Part shown: positions 25,624 through 34,476 of the stretch, one piece after another
Position numbering within the stretch: position 1 is the first letter of the stretch
Layout of the letters: the number at the start of each line of letters is the position of its first letter
Assembly (NCBI RefSeq): GCF_017994015.1
Contig: NZ_JAGOLP010000006.1
Coordinates: 46,580 to 110,579, forward strand
Origin: Ferrovibrio sp.
GTDB taxonomy: Bacteria > Pseudomonadota > Alphaproteobacteria > Ferrovibrionales > Ferrovibrionaceae
Length of the DNA: 64,000 nucleotides
Direction of reading: 5' to 3'
Notes under the pieces: model-generated
What the model saw: only the letters and a program-made list of their open reading frames with translations
The model's database searches: none
Told to the model about the DNA's origin: nothing
Program-made: the position numbers and the translations under genes

Positions 25624-26790
25624 ATGCGGATCGTCGAAGTTCGTGAAAAAACCGTCTCGATCGCCTCGCCGATCGCCAATGCCTATATCGATTTCTCCAA
25701 GATGACCTGCTCGGTGGTGGCGGTGATCACCGATGTGATGCGCAATGGCAAGCCGGTGGTTGGCTTCGGCTTCAATTCCAATGGGCGTTATGGCCAGGGC
25801 GCGCTGATGCGCGAGCGGTTCCTGCCGCGCCTGCTGGCCGCCGATCCAGCCAGCCTGGTGGATGCCGAACATGACAATCTCGACCCGTTCAAAATCTGGT
25901 CGGTGCTGATGAGCAATGAGAAGCCGGGCGGCCATGGCGAACGCTCGGTGGCGGTTGGCACGCTCGACATGGCGGTGTGGGATGCGGTGGCCAAGATCGA
26001 AGGCAAGCCGCTGTGGCGCCTGTTGGCAGATCGTTATCGCGGCGGCGTGGCGGATGAGCGGGTCTGGGTTTATGCCGCCGGTGGCTACTATTATCCCGGC
26101 AAGGGCCTGGCTGCGCTGCAAGACGAGATGAAGGGCTATCTGGACCGTGGCTACAGCACGGTGAAGATGAAAATCGGCGGCGCTGACCTGGCCGAGGATA
26201 TCAAGCGCATCGAGGCGGTGATCAAGGTGGTTGGTTCGGGCCGCAATCTCTGCGTTGACGTGAATGGCCGCTTCGATATCGCCACCGCCATCGAATACGG
26301 CAAGGCGCTGCTGCCCTATGACCTGTTCTGGTATGAAGAAGTGGGCGATCCGCTGGATTACGCCCTACAGGCCGAACTGGCGCAGCATTACGGCAAGCCG
26401 ATGGCCACCGGCGAAAACCTGTTTTCGATGCAGGATGCCCGCAACCTGATCCGCTTCGGTGGTATGCGGCCGGATATCGACTGGCTGCAATTTGATTGTG
26501 CGCTGTCCTATGGCCTGGTGGAGTATCTGCGCATTCTCGACATGATGGCGGCGCATGGCTGGTCGTCGCGCCGCGTGGTGCCGCATGGCGGCCACCAGAT
26601 GTCGCTGAATATCGCCGCCGGCCTGCATCTCGGCGGCAATGAAAGCTATCCGGATGTATTCCAGCCCTTTGGCGGCTTCGCCGATGGCATCGCGGTGGAA
26701 AACAGTTATGTCGGCCTGCCGCAGATACCCGGCGTCGGCTTTGAGGCCAAGGCGGCGCTTTATCAGGTGATGCGCGGCCTGCTCGACTGA
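25624..26790 (+). CDS. tarD: D(-)-tartrate dehydratase (enolase superfamily)
   Basis: This 388 aa enzyme should dehydrate D-tartrate to oxaloacetate. It closely follows, as I recall it, the characterised Bradyrhizobium TarD over the entire length. Enolase-superfamily residues are in place: Lys181 and Lys183 (KMKIGG), metal ligands Asp212 (VDVNGRF), Glu238 (WYEEVGDP) and Glu264 (TGENLFS), and His321 (VPHGGHQMSL). The N-terminal capping domain shows NAYIDFSKMTCSVVAV and NSNGRYGQG. The ATG follows GCCGGAGCCTGTC with a modest ribosome site. It is divergent from a LysR gene. Related acid sugar dehydratases cannot be fully excluded without assay. Confidence 0.88.
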   Translation: MRIVEVREKTVSIASPIANAYIDFSKMTCSVVAVITDVMRNGKPVVGFGFNSNGRYGQGALMRERFLPRLLAADPASLVDAEHDNLDPFKIWSVLMSNEKPGGHGERSVAVGTLDMAVWDAVAKIEGKPLWRLLADRYRGGVADERVWVYAAGGYYYPGKGLAALQDEMKGYLDRGYSTVKMKIGGADLAEDIKRIEAVIKVVGSGRNLCVDVNGRFDIATAIEYGKALLPYDLFWYEEVGDPLDYALQAELAQHYGKPMATGENLFSMQDARNLIRFGGMRPDIDWLQFDCALSYGLVEYLRILDMMAAHGWSSRRVVPHGGHQMSLNIAAGLHLGGNESYPDVFQPFGGFADGIAVENSYVGLPQIPGVGFEAKAALYQVMRGLLD

Positions 26791-26879
26791 GACGGGTGGG
26801 CTTTCCCTGGCGGAAGCTTGCGCAGGCGGGCGCCCGGCGGCACCATGGGCTGACCAAAAAATCATGCTAGAGGGGAATC

Positions 26880-27833
26880 GTGTCCAATCTGCCCGCCGCG
26901 CTCCGCCAAACCCGCCTGCCGGTCATCGGCTCGCCGCTATTTATCATCAGCAATCCCAAGCTGGTCATTGCCCAATGCAAGGCCGGCATCATCGGCTCGA
27001 TGCCGGCGCTGAATGCGCGTCCGGCAGCGCAGCTTGATGAATGGCTGGCCGAGATCACAGAGGAACTGGCGGCTTATAATCGCGCCAATCCCGATCAGCC
27101 GGCAGCGCCGTTTGCCATCAACCAGATCGTGCACAAGAGCAACGACCGGCTCGATTACGACATGGAAATGGTAGTGAAATACAAGGTGCCGGTGATCATC
27201 ACCTCGCTCGGCGCCCGGCCGGAAGTGAATGAAGCGATCCACAGCTATGGCGGCGTGGTGCTGCATGATGTGATCGACAACCGTTTTGCCCGCAAAGCCA
27301 TTGAGAAAGGCGCCGATGGCCTGATCGCGGTGGCGGCTGGTGCCGGCGGCCATGCCGGCGTGAAAAGCCCGTTTGCGCTGATCCAGGAAATCCGCGAATG
27401 GTTCAACGGCCCGCTGGCGCTCAGCGGCTCGATTGCCACCGGCGGCGCCATTGCCGCGGCCCGCGCCATGGGGGCTGATTTTGCCTATATCGGCTCGGCC
27501 TTCATCGCCACGCATGAGGCGCGCGCCGCCGATGGCTACAAGCAGATGATCGTCGATTCCACGTCAGACGATATCGTCTATTCCAACCTGTTCACCGGCG
27601 TGCATGGCAATTACCTCAAGCCGTCGATCAGTGCTGCCGGGCTTGATCCGGACAAGCTGCCTGAATCCGATCCGAGCAAGATGAATTTCGGCGGTGCCGC
27701 CACCAAGGCGTGGAAGGATATCTGGGGCTGCGGCCAGGGTATCGGCGCGGTGAAGGAAATTGTCGGGGCGGCTGAACTGGTGGCCCGGCTGGAACGCGAA
27801 TACGCTGCGGCCCGCCAGCGCCTGGCGGCCTGA
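26880..27833 (+). CDS. Nitronate monooxygenase (2-nitropropane dioxygenase family)
   Basis: This 317 aa FMN-dependent TIM-barrel protein belongs to the nitronate monooxygenase family. It begins LPVIGSPLFIISNPKLVIAQCKAGIIGSMPALNARP, has the phosphate-binding glycine motif AAGAGGHAGVKSPFALIQEIR near residue 155 (with the HAG histidine) and ALSGSIATGGAIAAARAMGADFAYIGSAFIATHEA near residue 180. The GTG start at 26880 has AGGGGAATC in front. The in vivo substrate may be a nitronate such as propionate-3-nitronate, or an unrelated acyl substrate as in family members used in lipid metabolism. It lies 89 bases after tarD and is probably a separate unit. Confidence 0.88.
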   Translation: MSNLPAALRQTRLPVIGSPLFIISNPKLVIAQCKAGIIGSMPALNARPAAQLDEWLAEITEELAAYNRANPDQPAAPFAINQIVHKSNDRLDYDMEMVVKYKVPVIITSLGARPEVNEAIHSYGGVVLHDVIDNRFARKAIEKGADGLIAVAAGAGGHAGVKSPFALIQEIREWFNGPLALSGSIATGGAIAAARAMGADFAYIGSAFIATHEARAADGYKQMIVDSTSDDIVYSNLFTGVHGNYLKPSISAAGLDPDKLPESDPSKMNFGGAATKAWKDIWGCGQGIGAVKEIVGAAELVARLEREYAAARQRLAA

Positions 27834-27841
27834 TCCAGGAC

Positions 27842-27870
27842 CACCCCTGCCCGGTCCCCGGGCAGGGGTG
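27842..27870. terminator. Strong hairpin between convergent genes
   Basis: A perfect 13-bp GC-rich stem (27842-27854 with 27858-27870) closes a 3-base loop. It sits 8 bases after the nitronate monooxygenase stop and 6 bases before the end of the convergent 66-aa gene. No T-run follows on either strand, so it may end transcription only weakly, act with Rho, or protect 3' ends. Confidence 0.6.
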
Positions 27871-27876
27871 AAGCCG

Positions 27877-28077
27877 TCAGTGGCCGTCCTTGCCCAGGCT
27901 ATGGGTACGGTCGATGGAAAAATAGCAGAACAGCACGGCAAAGCCGGCCAGTACCAGGCCAAAGACCTGCATCGCGGTATCCACCGCATTGGCCGCCACC
28001 ACAATGCCGAGCATGCCCAGCACCACCAGCAAGGCCGATATCACCCAATAGCCGAGCGATTCATCAAGGTCATTCAT
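27877..28077 (-). CDS. Small two-helix membrane protein at the end of the cbb3 assembly operon
   Basis: This 66 aa protein has two clear hydrophobic stretches (WVISALLVVLGMLGIVVAA and VFGLVLAGFAVLFCYFSI) and short polar ends, with His-rich C-terminus. Its ATG overlaps the ccoS stop (ATGA), so it is the last gene of the ccoGHIS run. I do not recognise a named family. Translational coupling suggests a role in cbb3 oxidase assembly or stability, which is inference only. Confidence 0.7.
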   Translation of the reverse strand: MNDLDESLGYWVISALLVVLGMLGIVVAANAVDTAMQVFGLVLAGFAVLFCYFSIDRTHSLGKDGH

Positions 28078-28244
28078 GGCTGTTTCCTTTCGCGCAGGGC
28101 GGCATCGGCATCATCGAACAGGATGCGCGAGGCCGCAGTTTCGGGATCATCGAACTGGCCGCTATTCAGCGCCCAGATAAAGCAGGCCATGCCCAGCAGG
28201 CCAAGCAGCAGGGCGGCGGGGATCAGCAGCAGCAGGATGCTCAT
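28074..28244 (-). CDS. ccoS: cbb3-type cytochrome oxidase assembly protein CcoS
   Basis: This 56 aa protein starts MSILLLLIPAALLLGLLGMA, a single membrane helix, and continues CFIWALNSGQFDDPETAASR, the hallmark of CcoS (W-x-x-x-x-GQFDD). CcoS is needed to mature the cbb3 oxidase, apparently for cofactor insertion into CcoN. Its start overlaps the ccoI stop and its stop overlaps the start of the 66-aa gene. It is the expected position and size in the ccoGHIS cluster. Confidence 0.93.
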   Translation of the reverse strand: MSILLLLIPAALLLGLLGMACFIWALNSGQFDDPETAASRILFDDADAALRERKQP

Positions 28245-30646
28245 GGTGTTTCTCCCTTGCGCCTGGCGGCACGGCCAAAATCCAGCCGCAGCGCATTCGC
28301 CACCACCAGCAGCGATGAGCTGGACATCGCGATGGCAGCCACCAGCGGTGTAACCAGGCCGGCAATCGCCAGCGGCACGGCAAACAGATTATACACCAGC
28401 GCCAGGCCCAGATTCTGCACCGACAGGCGCTGGTTATGCCGCGCCACGGCCAGGAATTCCAGCACCGCGCCCAGCTTCTCGCCCTGGAATACTGCATCGG
28501 CTGCATTCTGCGCGATATCCAGCCCGGAAGCCGGCGATAGCGAGGCATTGGCCAAAGCCAGCGCCACGGCGTCATTCAGCCCGTCACCCACCATCAGCAC
28601 AGAATGGCCGGCGGTTTTCAGCGCTGCAATTTTTTCCGCCTTGCCGCGCGGATCGATGCCGGCAAACCATTCAGCGATGCCAAGCTGCTCTGCCACGCGG
28701 CGCACCGCGCCGGCATGATCGCCAGAGAGGATCACCAGCCGTTTGCCCTGGCGCTGCAAATTCGCCACCACGGCGGCAGCATCGGGGCGCAGGTCGTCGT
28801 CGAAGTGGAAACGGCAAGGCGCGCCATCAGGCCGCGCCAGCCACAATTCGCTGCGGCCATCCTGCTCGGCTGAAGCGATGCCGGCGAAGCGGGCATGGCC
28901 CAGGCGGTATTCACCTTCGGGGCGGCGCAGCTTCAGCCCCTGGCCAGGGATTTCCTCCACACCCTCGAAACTTGCCGAGCTGGCGCAAGCGGCCAGCAGG
29001 GCGCGGCAAAGCGGATGCCGGCTGCGCGCCGCCAGGCCGGCGGCCACAGCCAGCAAAGCGGCACCGTCAGCATCGGGCGGCACCAGCCGCGGCCGGCCCA
29101 GGGTCAGGGTGCCGGTCTTGTCAAACACGATTGTGTCGATGGCGGCGGCGCGTTCCAGCGCGGTGGCGGATTTCATCAGGATGCCGCTGCGCATCAGCCG
29201 GCCGCTGGCCACCACCTGCACCACCGGCACTGCCAGGGCCAGGGCGCAGGGGCAGGTGATGATCAGCACGGTGGCGGCAATCAGCAAGGCATCGCGCCAC
29301 ACCATGTCGCCCAGCAGCATCCAGCCGATGAAGCTGAGCAACGCCGTGAGATGCACCACCGGGGCATACCAGCGCGCCACGGTTTCGGCCAGACGCACAA
29401 AACGGCCACGGCCCTGCTCGGCGGCTTCCAGCAGCCGGGTCATTTCGCCCACCAGCGTGGCGCTGCCGGTGGCGGTGACACGCAGGCTAAGCGGCGCATC
29501 GATATTCACCGCGCCGGCATGCAGTTGCGCACCGGGCGCCACCGGCTGCGGCAGGCTCTCGCCGGTCAGCAGGCTGGCATCAATGGCGGAATGGCCTTCC
29601 AGCACAATGCCATCCACACCGATACGTTCGCCGGCCGCCACCAGCACGGTTTCACCCAGCGCCACGCGCTGGGCCGGGCGCTGCACCAGGCCGGAAGCGG
29701 TTTGCACCATCACCGGGCGGTTGGTCCAGGCCAGCAATTGCTGCGCCGTGCGGCGGGCAAAGCCGCGCGCGCGCAAATCCAGATAACGGCCCACCAGCAG
29801 GAAAAACAGCAAGGTGATGGCAGCATCAAAATAGGCATGCGGGCCGGAGCGCATGAATTCCGCCAGGCTGACCAGCACCGCCAGCACCACGCCGATGGAA
29901 ATCGGCACATCCATATTGCTGCGGCCATGGCGCAGGGCGGTGGCCGCCGAGCGGAAGAAGGGCAGCCCGGCATAGGCGATGGCCGGGATGGCGATCAGCG
30001 CCGAAACGCCATGGAACAGGTCGCGGGTCGCCGGCTCCATCTCGCCGACATGGCCGGACCACACCGACACCGACAGCAGCATGATATTGGCGGCAGCAAA
30101 ACCGGCCACGCCCATGGCGCGCAGCAGGCCGCGTTCCTCGGCATTATCGGCCAGATCGGTATTGGCCTCATCCACCGGCAGGCAGCGATAGCCCAGCCGG
30201 GCCACGATGCCGGCCAGATGATCGGCTTCTGCCGCCTCACCCTGCCACTCGATGGTCAGGCGGCGGGTGGCGCTGGAAAGCTGTGCCCGGGTCACCTGGG
30301 CTTGGGCGCGCAGGGCGCGTTCGATCAGCCACAGGCAGGCGGCGCAATGCAGGTCGCCCACCATCAGGCTCAGCCGGTATTTGCCTGGGCCGAGGGTTTC
30401 AACAAAGTCACGCCAGTTGGTGGCGGCAGCATCCTCGGTGTTTGCCGGCGCCGCCTTGTCGCGCAGGCGATAATACTGTTCCAGCCCCAGCCCCTGGATC
30501 AGAGCGAAAGCCCCGGCGCAGCCGGTGCAGCAGAAACGCTCGCCCTTGGCTGTTGGCGCACCACAATGGGCGCAGAGCATCGCCGCCTGCGGCTCAGGCT
30601 TTGCCGCTGCTGCGATTGCCGCTTGCAGGATGGCCTGGCTGGTCAT
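28241..30646 (-). CDS. ccoI: Copper-transporting P-type ATPase CcoI (FixI)
   Basis: This 801 aa P1B-type ATPase supplies copper for the CcoN active site. It has an N-terminal cysteine-rich zinc-ribbon-like part (CAHCGAPTAKGERFCCTGC, residues about 20-38), an HMA-like domain with GDLHCAACLWLIE, eight membrane helices with the CPC motif (ITCPCALALAVP), the phosphorylation loop DKTGTLT, an HPLC motif and the hinge GDGLNDAVAL. These features separate CcoI/FixI from CopA. It overlaps ccoH by one base and ccoS by 4 bases. A 621-codon antisense open frame lies opposite and is a GC-driven shadow. Confidence 0.95.
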   Translation of the reverse strand: MTSQAILQAAIAAAAKPEPQAAMLCAHCGAPTAKGERFCCTGCAGAFALIQGLGLEQYYRLRDKAAPANTEDAAATNWRDFVETLGPGKYRLSLMVGDLHCAACLWLIERALRAQAQVTRAQLSSATRRLTIEWQGEAAEADHLAGIVARLGYRCLPVDEANTDLADNAEERGLLRAMGVAGFAAANIMLLSVSVWSGHVGEMEPATRDLFHGVSALIAIPAIAYAGLPFFRSAATALRHGRSNMDVPISIGVVLAVLVSLAEFMRSGPHAYFDAAITLLFFLLVGRYLDLRARGFARRTAQQLLAWTNRPVMVQTASGLVQRPAQRVALGETVLVAAGERIGVDGIVLEGHSAIDASLLTGESLPQPVAPGAQLHAGAVNIDAPLSLRVTATGSATLVGEMTRLLEAAEQGRGRFVRLAETVARWYAPVVHLTALLSFIGWMLLGDMVWRDALLIAATVLIITCPCALALAVPVVQVVASGRLMRSGILMKSATALERAAAIDTIVFDKTGTLTLGRPRLVPPDADGAALLAVAAGLAARSRHPLCRALLAACASSASFEGVEEIPGQGLKLRRPEGEYRLGHARFAGIASAEQDGRSELWLARPDGAPCRFHFDDDLRPDAAAVVANLQRQGKRLVILSGDHAGAVRRVAEQLGIAEWFAGIDPRGKAEKIAALKTAGHSVLMVGDGLNDAVALALANASLSPASGLDIAQNAADAVFQGEKLGAVLEFLAVARHNQRLSVQNLGLALVYNLFAVPLAIAGLVTPLVAAIAMSSSSLLVVANALRLDFGRAARRKGETP

Positions 30647-31140
30647 CAGCGCGCCTGCACCGTGAACCGCTCGGCGATGCTGAAACTATGCCCGTCGCGG
30701 CTGGCTTGGGCGCGCAGATCCCACTGGCCGGGGCGGGTCTGTGCTAGCCTTGCCTCGTAGCGACCGCCGCCAAGGGCGTGAAATTGCAGCGCCAGCGGCG
30801 CCAGATTCTCCACCGGGCGGCTCAGTTCAGCCTGCAATGTCAGGCCGCTCAGCGCGCGGCCTTCGGCATCGCGCCAATCCAGCACCAGGCGCAAGCCGCC
30901 GTCAGGCAGGGTTTCACTGCCCAGGCTATACTGCCAATGCAGGGTCTTCTGCTCGGTCAGGTCCTGTTGCAGGCGGTTGAATTCGGCGCTTTTCTTGTAG
31001 GGATGCGCCACCACCAGGCCACTGAACGTGCCGGTGGCGGTCACAATCAGCACCGCGTTCACCGCCACCACCACCAGGAAACCCAGCACAAATATCCCGG
31101 GTATCCAGCGCTGCTTCAGGGTTGCTTTGATCCGGTCCAT
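30646..31140 (-). CDS. ccoH: cbb3 oxidase assembly protein CcoH (FixH)
   Basis: This 164 aa membrane-anchored protein has one N-terminal helix (WIPGIFVLGFLVVVAVNAVLIVTA, about residues 12-35) followed by the FixH mark FSGLVVAHPYKKSAEFNRLQQDLTEQKTLHW and a periplasmic beta-sandwich. CcoH interacts with CcoN early in assembly. The ATG at 31140 is chosen; the open frame continues 31 codons further up but that part is Arg-rich, lacks a membrane helix and overlaps the ccoG end. It overlaps ccoI by one base. Confidence 0.9.
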   Translation of the reverse strand: MDRIKATLKQRWIPGIFVLGFLVVVAVNAVLIVTATGTFSGLVVAHPYKKSAEFNRLQQDLTEQKTLHWQYSLGSETLPDGGLRLVLDWRDAEGRALSGLTLQAELSRPVENLAPLALQFHALGGGRYEARLAQTRPGQWDLRAQASRDGHSFSIAERFTVQAR

Positions 31141-31159
31141 GGCCACCCGCCTATCCGTT

Positions 31160-32653
31160 TCAGTTCGGTTGCGCAAACTGGCTTTGCAGCCGGCCCGCTT
31201 CGCGGCCCGCGCGGTCGCGCAACACGAAATCAAAATTTATCAGGCCGCCGGCCTTGCTGCGTGCGGCCTTCACGAAGACATGATATTCGCCCACGCTATC
31301 GGCTGCGATGGAAACATCCAGCATGTTGCTGCGCTCGGTGCTGCCGGCCAGAAACAGTTCGGCGCCGTCAAGCCGGGCAGTGCCAAGCCGCAAATCCATC
31401 GGCGCGCGCGTCTTGTTGGATATCTTCACCACATAGCCGTTGCGCAGGCTGCCATCGGAAAGTGCCACATAGAGCGGGTTGCGCACCTGCTGCACGGTGA
31501 ATTCCATTTCGCTGCGCAGCAGCAAAGCCACCGTCATCACAATGGCCACGATCAGCAGCATCGAGGCATAAAGCATGGTGCGGGTGCGCAGCAGCTTCAG
31601 CTTGGTGGGTTGCTGCTTGGCGCGGCGTTCCAGATTATCCAGTGAGATGAAATCGATCAGGCGCGGCGGGCGTTCCACCTTGGCCATCACCTCGTCGCAG
31701 GCATCGATGCACAAGGCGCAGCCGATACATTCAAGCTGAGGTCCGTTGCGGATGTCGATCCCGGTGGGGCAGACATGCACACAGGCCTTGCAGTCGATGC
31801 AATCGCCGCGGCCGTCCCAGCTTTCGCCGGCCTTGTGCTTGCCGCGCTGCTCGCCGCGCCAGCCCTGGTAGGTCACAATCAGCGAATGCTCGTCCTGCAT
31901 CGCGGCCTGGAAACGCGGCCAGGGGCACATATAGGTGCAAACCTGCTCGCGCGCCCAGCCGGCCAGGCCATAGGTGGTGAGGGTGAACAGGCCGAAGAAG
32001 AAATAGGTGGCGCCGCTGGATTGGCCGGTGAGGATTTCCCGCGTCACCGTGGGCGCATCCTGGAAATACATGATCCAGGCGCCGCCAGTGGCCGCCGCGA
32101 TCAGCAGCCAGACCATATGCTTGGCGGTCTTGCGCAGGAATTTCTCGGTGGTCAGCTTCTGGCTGTCCAGCTTGATGCGGGCATTGCGGTCGCCCTCAAT
32201 CCAGCGTTCCACCAGCAGGAACAGGTCGGTCCACACCGTCTGCGGGCAGGTATAGCCACACCAGACGCGGCCGAACAGGGCGGTGGCGAGAAACAGCGCC
32301 ACGGCGCCCAGGATCAGCAGGCCGGTGATGTAATAGACTTCCTGCGGCCAGATTTCGATATTGAAGAAATAGCCGCGCGGGCCGGACATATCGAGCAGCA
32401 AGGCCTGGCTTGGCGCATCCGGGCCACGATCCCAGCGCAGCCAGGGCAGCATGTAATAGATCCCCAGGCAGAGGATCAGCACCAGCCATTTGATATTGCG
32501 GAAGGCGCCACGCACGGCGCGTGGATATACCTTGATGTGATCCGCATACAGCGAGGGCGCAAAAACCCCCAGCAGCGCTTCGTCTGCTGCTGGTGGTGCG
32601 CTGTTGCTTGGCTGTGGCCTGGAGGCCGCGCCTAGGCCCGGTTCGGCTGGCAT
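31160..32653 (-). CDS. ccoG: cbb3 oxidase accessory protein CcoG (FixG/RdxA)
   Basis: This 497 aa membrane ferredoxin-like protein is thought to reduce Cu(II) for the CcoI route. It has about five helices (e.g. WLVLILCLGIYYMLPWL near residue 55), the loop GYTCPQTVWTDLF and CTYMCPWPRFQ, and two ferredoxin-type motifs CIDCKACVHVCPTGIDI and CIGCALCIDACDEVM (about residues 285-330). The periplasmic C-terminus is immunoglobulin-like. It follows ccoP by 12 bases. Three prolines and many serines form a variable N-terminal tail before residue 30. Confidence 0.95.
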   Translation of the reverse strand: MPAEPGLGAASRPQPSNSAPPAADEALLGVFAPSLYADHIKVYPRAVRGAFRNIKWLVLILCLGIYYMLPWLRWDRGPDAPSQALLLDMSGPRGYFFNIEIWPQEVYYITGLLILGAVALFLATALFGRVWCGYTCPQTVWTDLFLLVERWIEGDRNARIKLDSQKLTTEKFLRKTAKHMVWLLIAAATGGAWIMYFQDAPTVTREILTGQSSGATYFFFGLFTLTTYGLAGWAREQVCTYMCPWPRFQAAMQDEHSLIVTYQGWRGEQRGKHKAGESWDGRGDCIDCKACVHVCPTGIDIRNGPQLECIGCALCIDACDEVMAKVERPPRLIDFISLDNLERRAKQQPTKLKLLRTRTMLYASMLLIVAIVMTVALLLRSEMEFTVQQVRNPLYVALSDGSLRNGYVVKISNKTRAPMDLRLGTARLDGAELFLAGSTERSNMLDVSIAADSVGEYHVFVKAARSKAGGLINFDFVLRDRAGREAGRLQSQFAQPN

Positions 32654-32665
32654 GGCATCACCCGC

Positions 32666-33547
32666 CTATTCGCCGCCGCCGAGCGAGTGGACATACACCG
32701 CCAGCATCTTGATGGTGGCGTCGTCGAGCCGCCCGGTCCAGGCCGGCATCACGCCGTTGCGTGATTGTGCGATGCTCTGGATCACGCTGGCGCGGTCGCC
32801 GCCATAAAGCCATACCTGATCGGTCAGGTTGGGTGCGCCAACCTCGCGGTTGCCCTTGCCGGTTTCGCCATGGCAGGCGGCGCAGTTATCGGCAAAAAGC
32901 TGCTTGCCCTGGGCATCGCTCGGCTTCGGCGCCTGCTTGCCGGCCAGGGCCAGCACATGATCGGCCACGGCTTCCACTTCCTTGGCGGCCAGAATGCCAT
33001 CGGCCTGGAAACGCGGCATCTGCGACAGGCGTGCCTCATCACGGCCGGAGCGGATGCCATGGCGCAAGGTGGTCTCGATCTCGGCCAGCTTGCCGCCCCA
33101 GAGCCATTCGTCATCGGCCAGATTGGGATAACCCTTGGTGCCAACACCGCCGGATTGGTGGCAGCCGGCACAATTCTCGGCAAACAGCACGCGGCCGCCG
33201 GCAATGGCAAAGCGGTAAAGCTCGTCATCCGCCTTCACGGCGGCAACATCAAGCTGCGTGATGCGGTCGCGATAGCCGGCCTGGGCGCCGGCTGCCTGCC
33301 TGATATCGGCGGCTACTTCATCGCGCTGCGAATAGCCCAGCGTGCCGCCGAAATAGCTGCGCAGGCCCGGCACGCTCGGATACAGCACCGACCATACCAC
33401 GGCAAAAAGCACCGAGGCATAGAAGGTGTAGAGCCACCATTTCGGCAGCGGGTTGTTCAGTTCCTGGATGCCGTCCCATTCATGCCCGGTGGTGTTGTCG
33501 GCTGGGGGATTGGCCGGCGCCGGCTTGCTGTTGCTGGTCTTAGTCAT
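32666..33547 (-). CDS. ccoP: cbb3 oxidase diheme cytochrome c subunit CcoP
   Basis: This 293 aa subunit carries electrons to CcoO/CcoN. One N-terminal helix (WWLYTFYASVLFAVVWSVLY, about 37-56) anchors two c-type heme domains. Heme 1 is C126-A-G-C129-H130 with Met177 as likely axial ligand, and heme 2 is C222-A-A-C225-H226 with Met267. The FixP-type N-terminus (GHEWDGIQELNNPLPKWW) is present. It overlaps ccoQ by 8 bases. Confidence 0.96.
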   Translation of the reverse strand: MTKTSNSKPAPANPPADNTTGHEWDGIQELNNPLPKWWLYTFYASVLFAVVWSVLYPSVPGLRSYFGGTLGYSQRDEVAADIRQAAGAQAGYRDRITQLDVAAVKADDELYRFAIAGGRVLFAENCAGCHQSGGVGTKGYPNLADDEWLWGGKLAEIETTLRHGIRSGRDEARLSQMPRFQADGILAAKEVEAVADHVLALAGKQAPKPSDAQGKQLFADNCAACHGETGKGNREVGAPNLTDQVWLYGGDRASVIQSIAQSRNGVMPAWTGRLDDATIKMLAVYVHSLGGGE

Positions 33548-33719
33548 GGTCTTTCCTCGCCGGGTTGGCGGTGTCGCGCAGCGGAATCTGGCCCAGTTCT
33601 GCCCAGCGGGTGCGCCGTGAGGGCCACAGGGTCCAGATGATCAGGCCGACGAACAGCAGGAAGAACCAGACTGTCCACAATGCCTTGAGCCAGGGGTAAT
33701 GCTCGATCAGAGAAGTCAT
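33540..33719 (-). CDS. ccoQ: cbb3 oxidase small subunit CcoQ (FixQ)
   Basis: This 59 aa protein starts MTSLIEHYPWLKALWTVWFF, has one membrane helix (about 13-31) and a polar tail (SRRTRWAELGQIPLRDT). Its size, single helix and place between ccoO and ccoP identify it as CcoQ/FixQ, which stabilises the CcoP-CcoNO interaction. It overlaps the ccoP start by 8 bases and begins 15 bases after the ccoO stop. Confidence 0.93.
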   Translation of the reverse strand: MTSLIEHYPWLKALWTVWFFLLFVGLIIWTLWPSRRTRWAELGQIPLRDTANPARKDHD

Positions 33720-33734
33720 GCCACGATCCTCGCC

Positions 33735-34460
33735 TTACTGCCTGAGGCCGCCGGGCTGGGTGCGGTCGAATTCGACCAGCCGGCCCAGCATTTGCAGATA
33801 GGCGATCACGGCATCCATTTCGGTGATGCGCTTCTGGTCGCCGTCAAAATCACCCACGGCTGCCTTGGGATAGCGCGTCAGCAGCGCTTCGGTATCGGCA
33901 TCCGGCGTTGCCTGGGCTTCCAGGTCGCTGCGCGCCTGGGCAATCATCTCATCGCTGTAGGGCACGCCCACCACACGCAACGCTTTCAGATGCTCGGCGA
34001 TATCCTTGCCATCCAGCGGCTTCTCGGCCAGGAAGGCATAGGCCGGCATGATTGATTGCGGCACCACCGCGCGCGGGTCGATCATATGCGCGGCGTGCCA
34101 TTCGTTGGAATATTTGCCGCCGATGCGGGCCAGGTCCGGCCCGGTGCGCTTCGAGCCCCACTGGAACGGATGATCATACATGCTCTCGGCCGCCAGGCTG
34201 TAATGGCCGTAGCGCTCCACCTCGTCGCGCAGCGGGCGGATCTGCTGACTGTGGCAGACATAGCAGCCCTCGCGGATATAGATGTTGCGTCCGGCCAGTT
34301 CCAGCGGTGAATAGGGCCGCATGCCCTGCACCCGCTCGATGGTGGTTTCGATGGTGAAGAGCGGCACAATTTCGACCAGGCCGCCGATGGCCACGGTGAG
34401 CAGGGTGAGCACCGACAGCAGGATGGTGTTGCGCTCGATGGTGGCGTGTTTGATGAACAT
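33735..34460 (-). CDS. ccoO: cbb3 oxidase monoheme cytochrome c subunit CcoO
   Basis: This 241 aa subunit has one N-terminal helix ([23 protein letters not shown]) and a periplasmic c-type heme domain with C66-Y-V-C69-H70 in [20 protein letters not shown]. The conserved segment [24 protein letters not shown] follows. The ATG at 34460 matches the FixO start ([11 protein letters not shown]); an upstream in-frame extension of 9 codons overlaps the ccoN 3' end. It starts 16 bases after the ccoN stop. Confidence 0.95.
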   Translation of the reverse strand: MFIKHATIERNTILLSVLTLLTVAIGGLVEIVPLFTIETTIERVQGMRPYSPLELAGRNIYIREGCYVCHSQQIRPLRDEVERYGHYSLAAESMYDHPFQWGSKRTGPDLARIGGKYSNEWHAAHMIDPRAVVPQSIMPAYAFLAEKPLDGKDIAEHLKALRVVGVPYSDEMIAQARSDLEAQATPDADTEALLTRYPKAAVGDFDGDQKRITEMDAVIAYLQMLGRLVEFDRTQPGGLRQ

Positions 34461-34476
34461 GATTCTGCTCTCCCGC

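Noticed and set aside
26803..26850. GC-rich small hairpin after tarD as a terminator
   Set aside because: Stem is short and mostly explained by a CGGGCGCCCG palindrome; there is no T-run.
28895..30760. 621-codon open frame on the plus strand opposite ccoI
   Set aside because: Low-complexity His, Gln, Gly and Ala composition typical of GC-rich antisense frames, no domain, and full overlap with an unmistakable ccoI.
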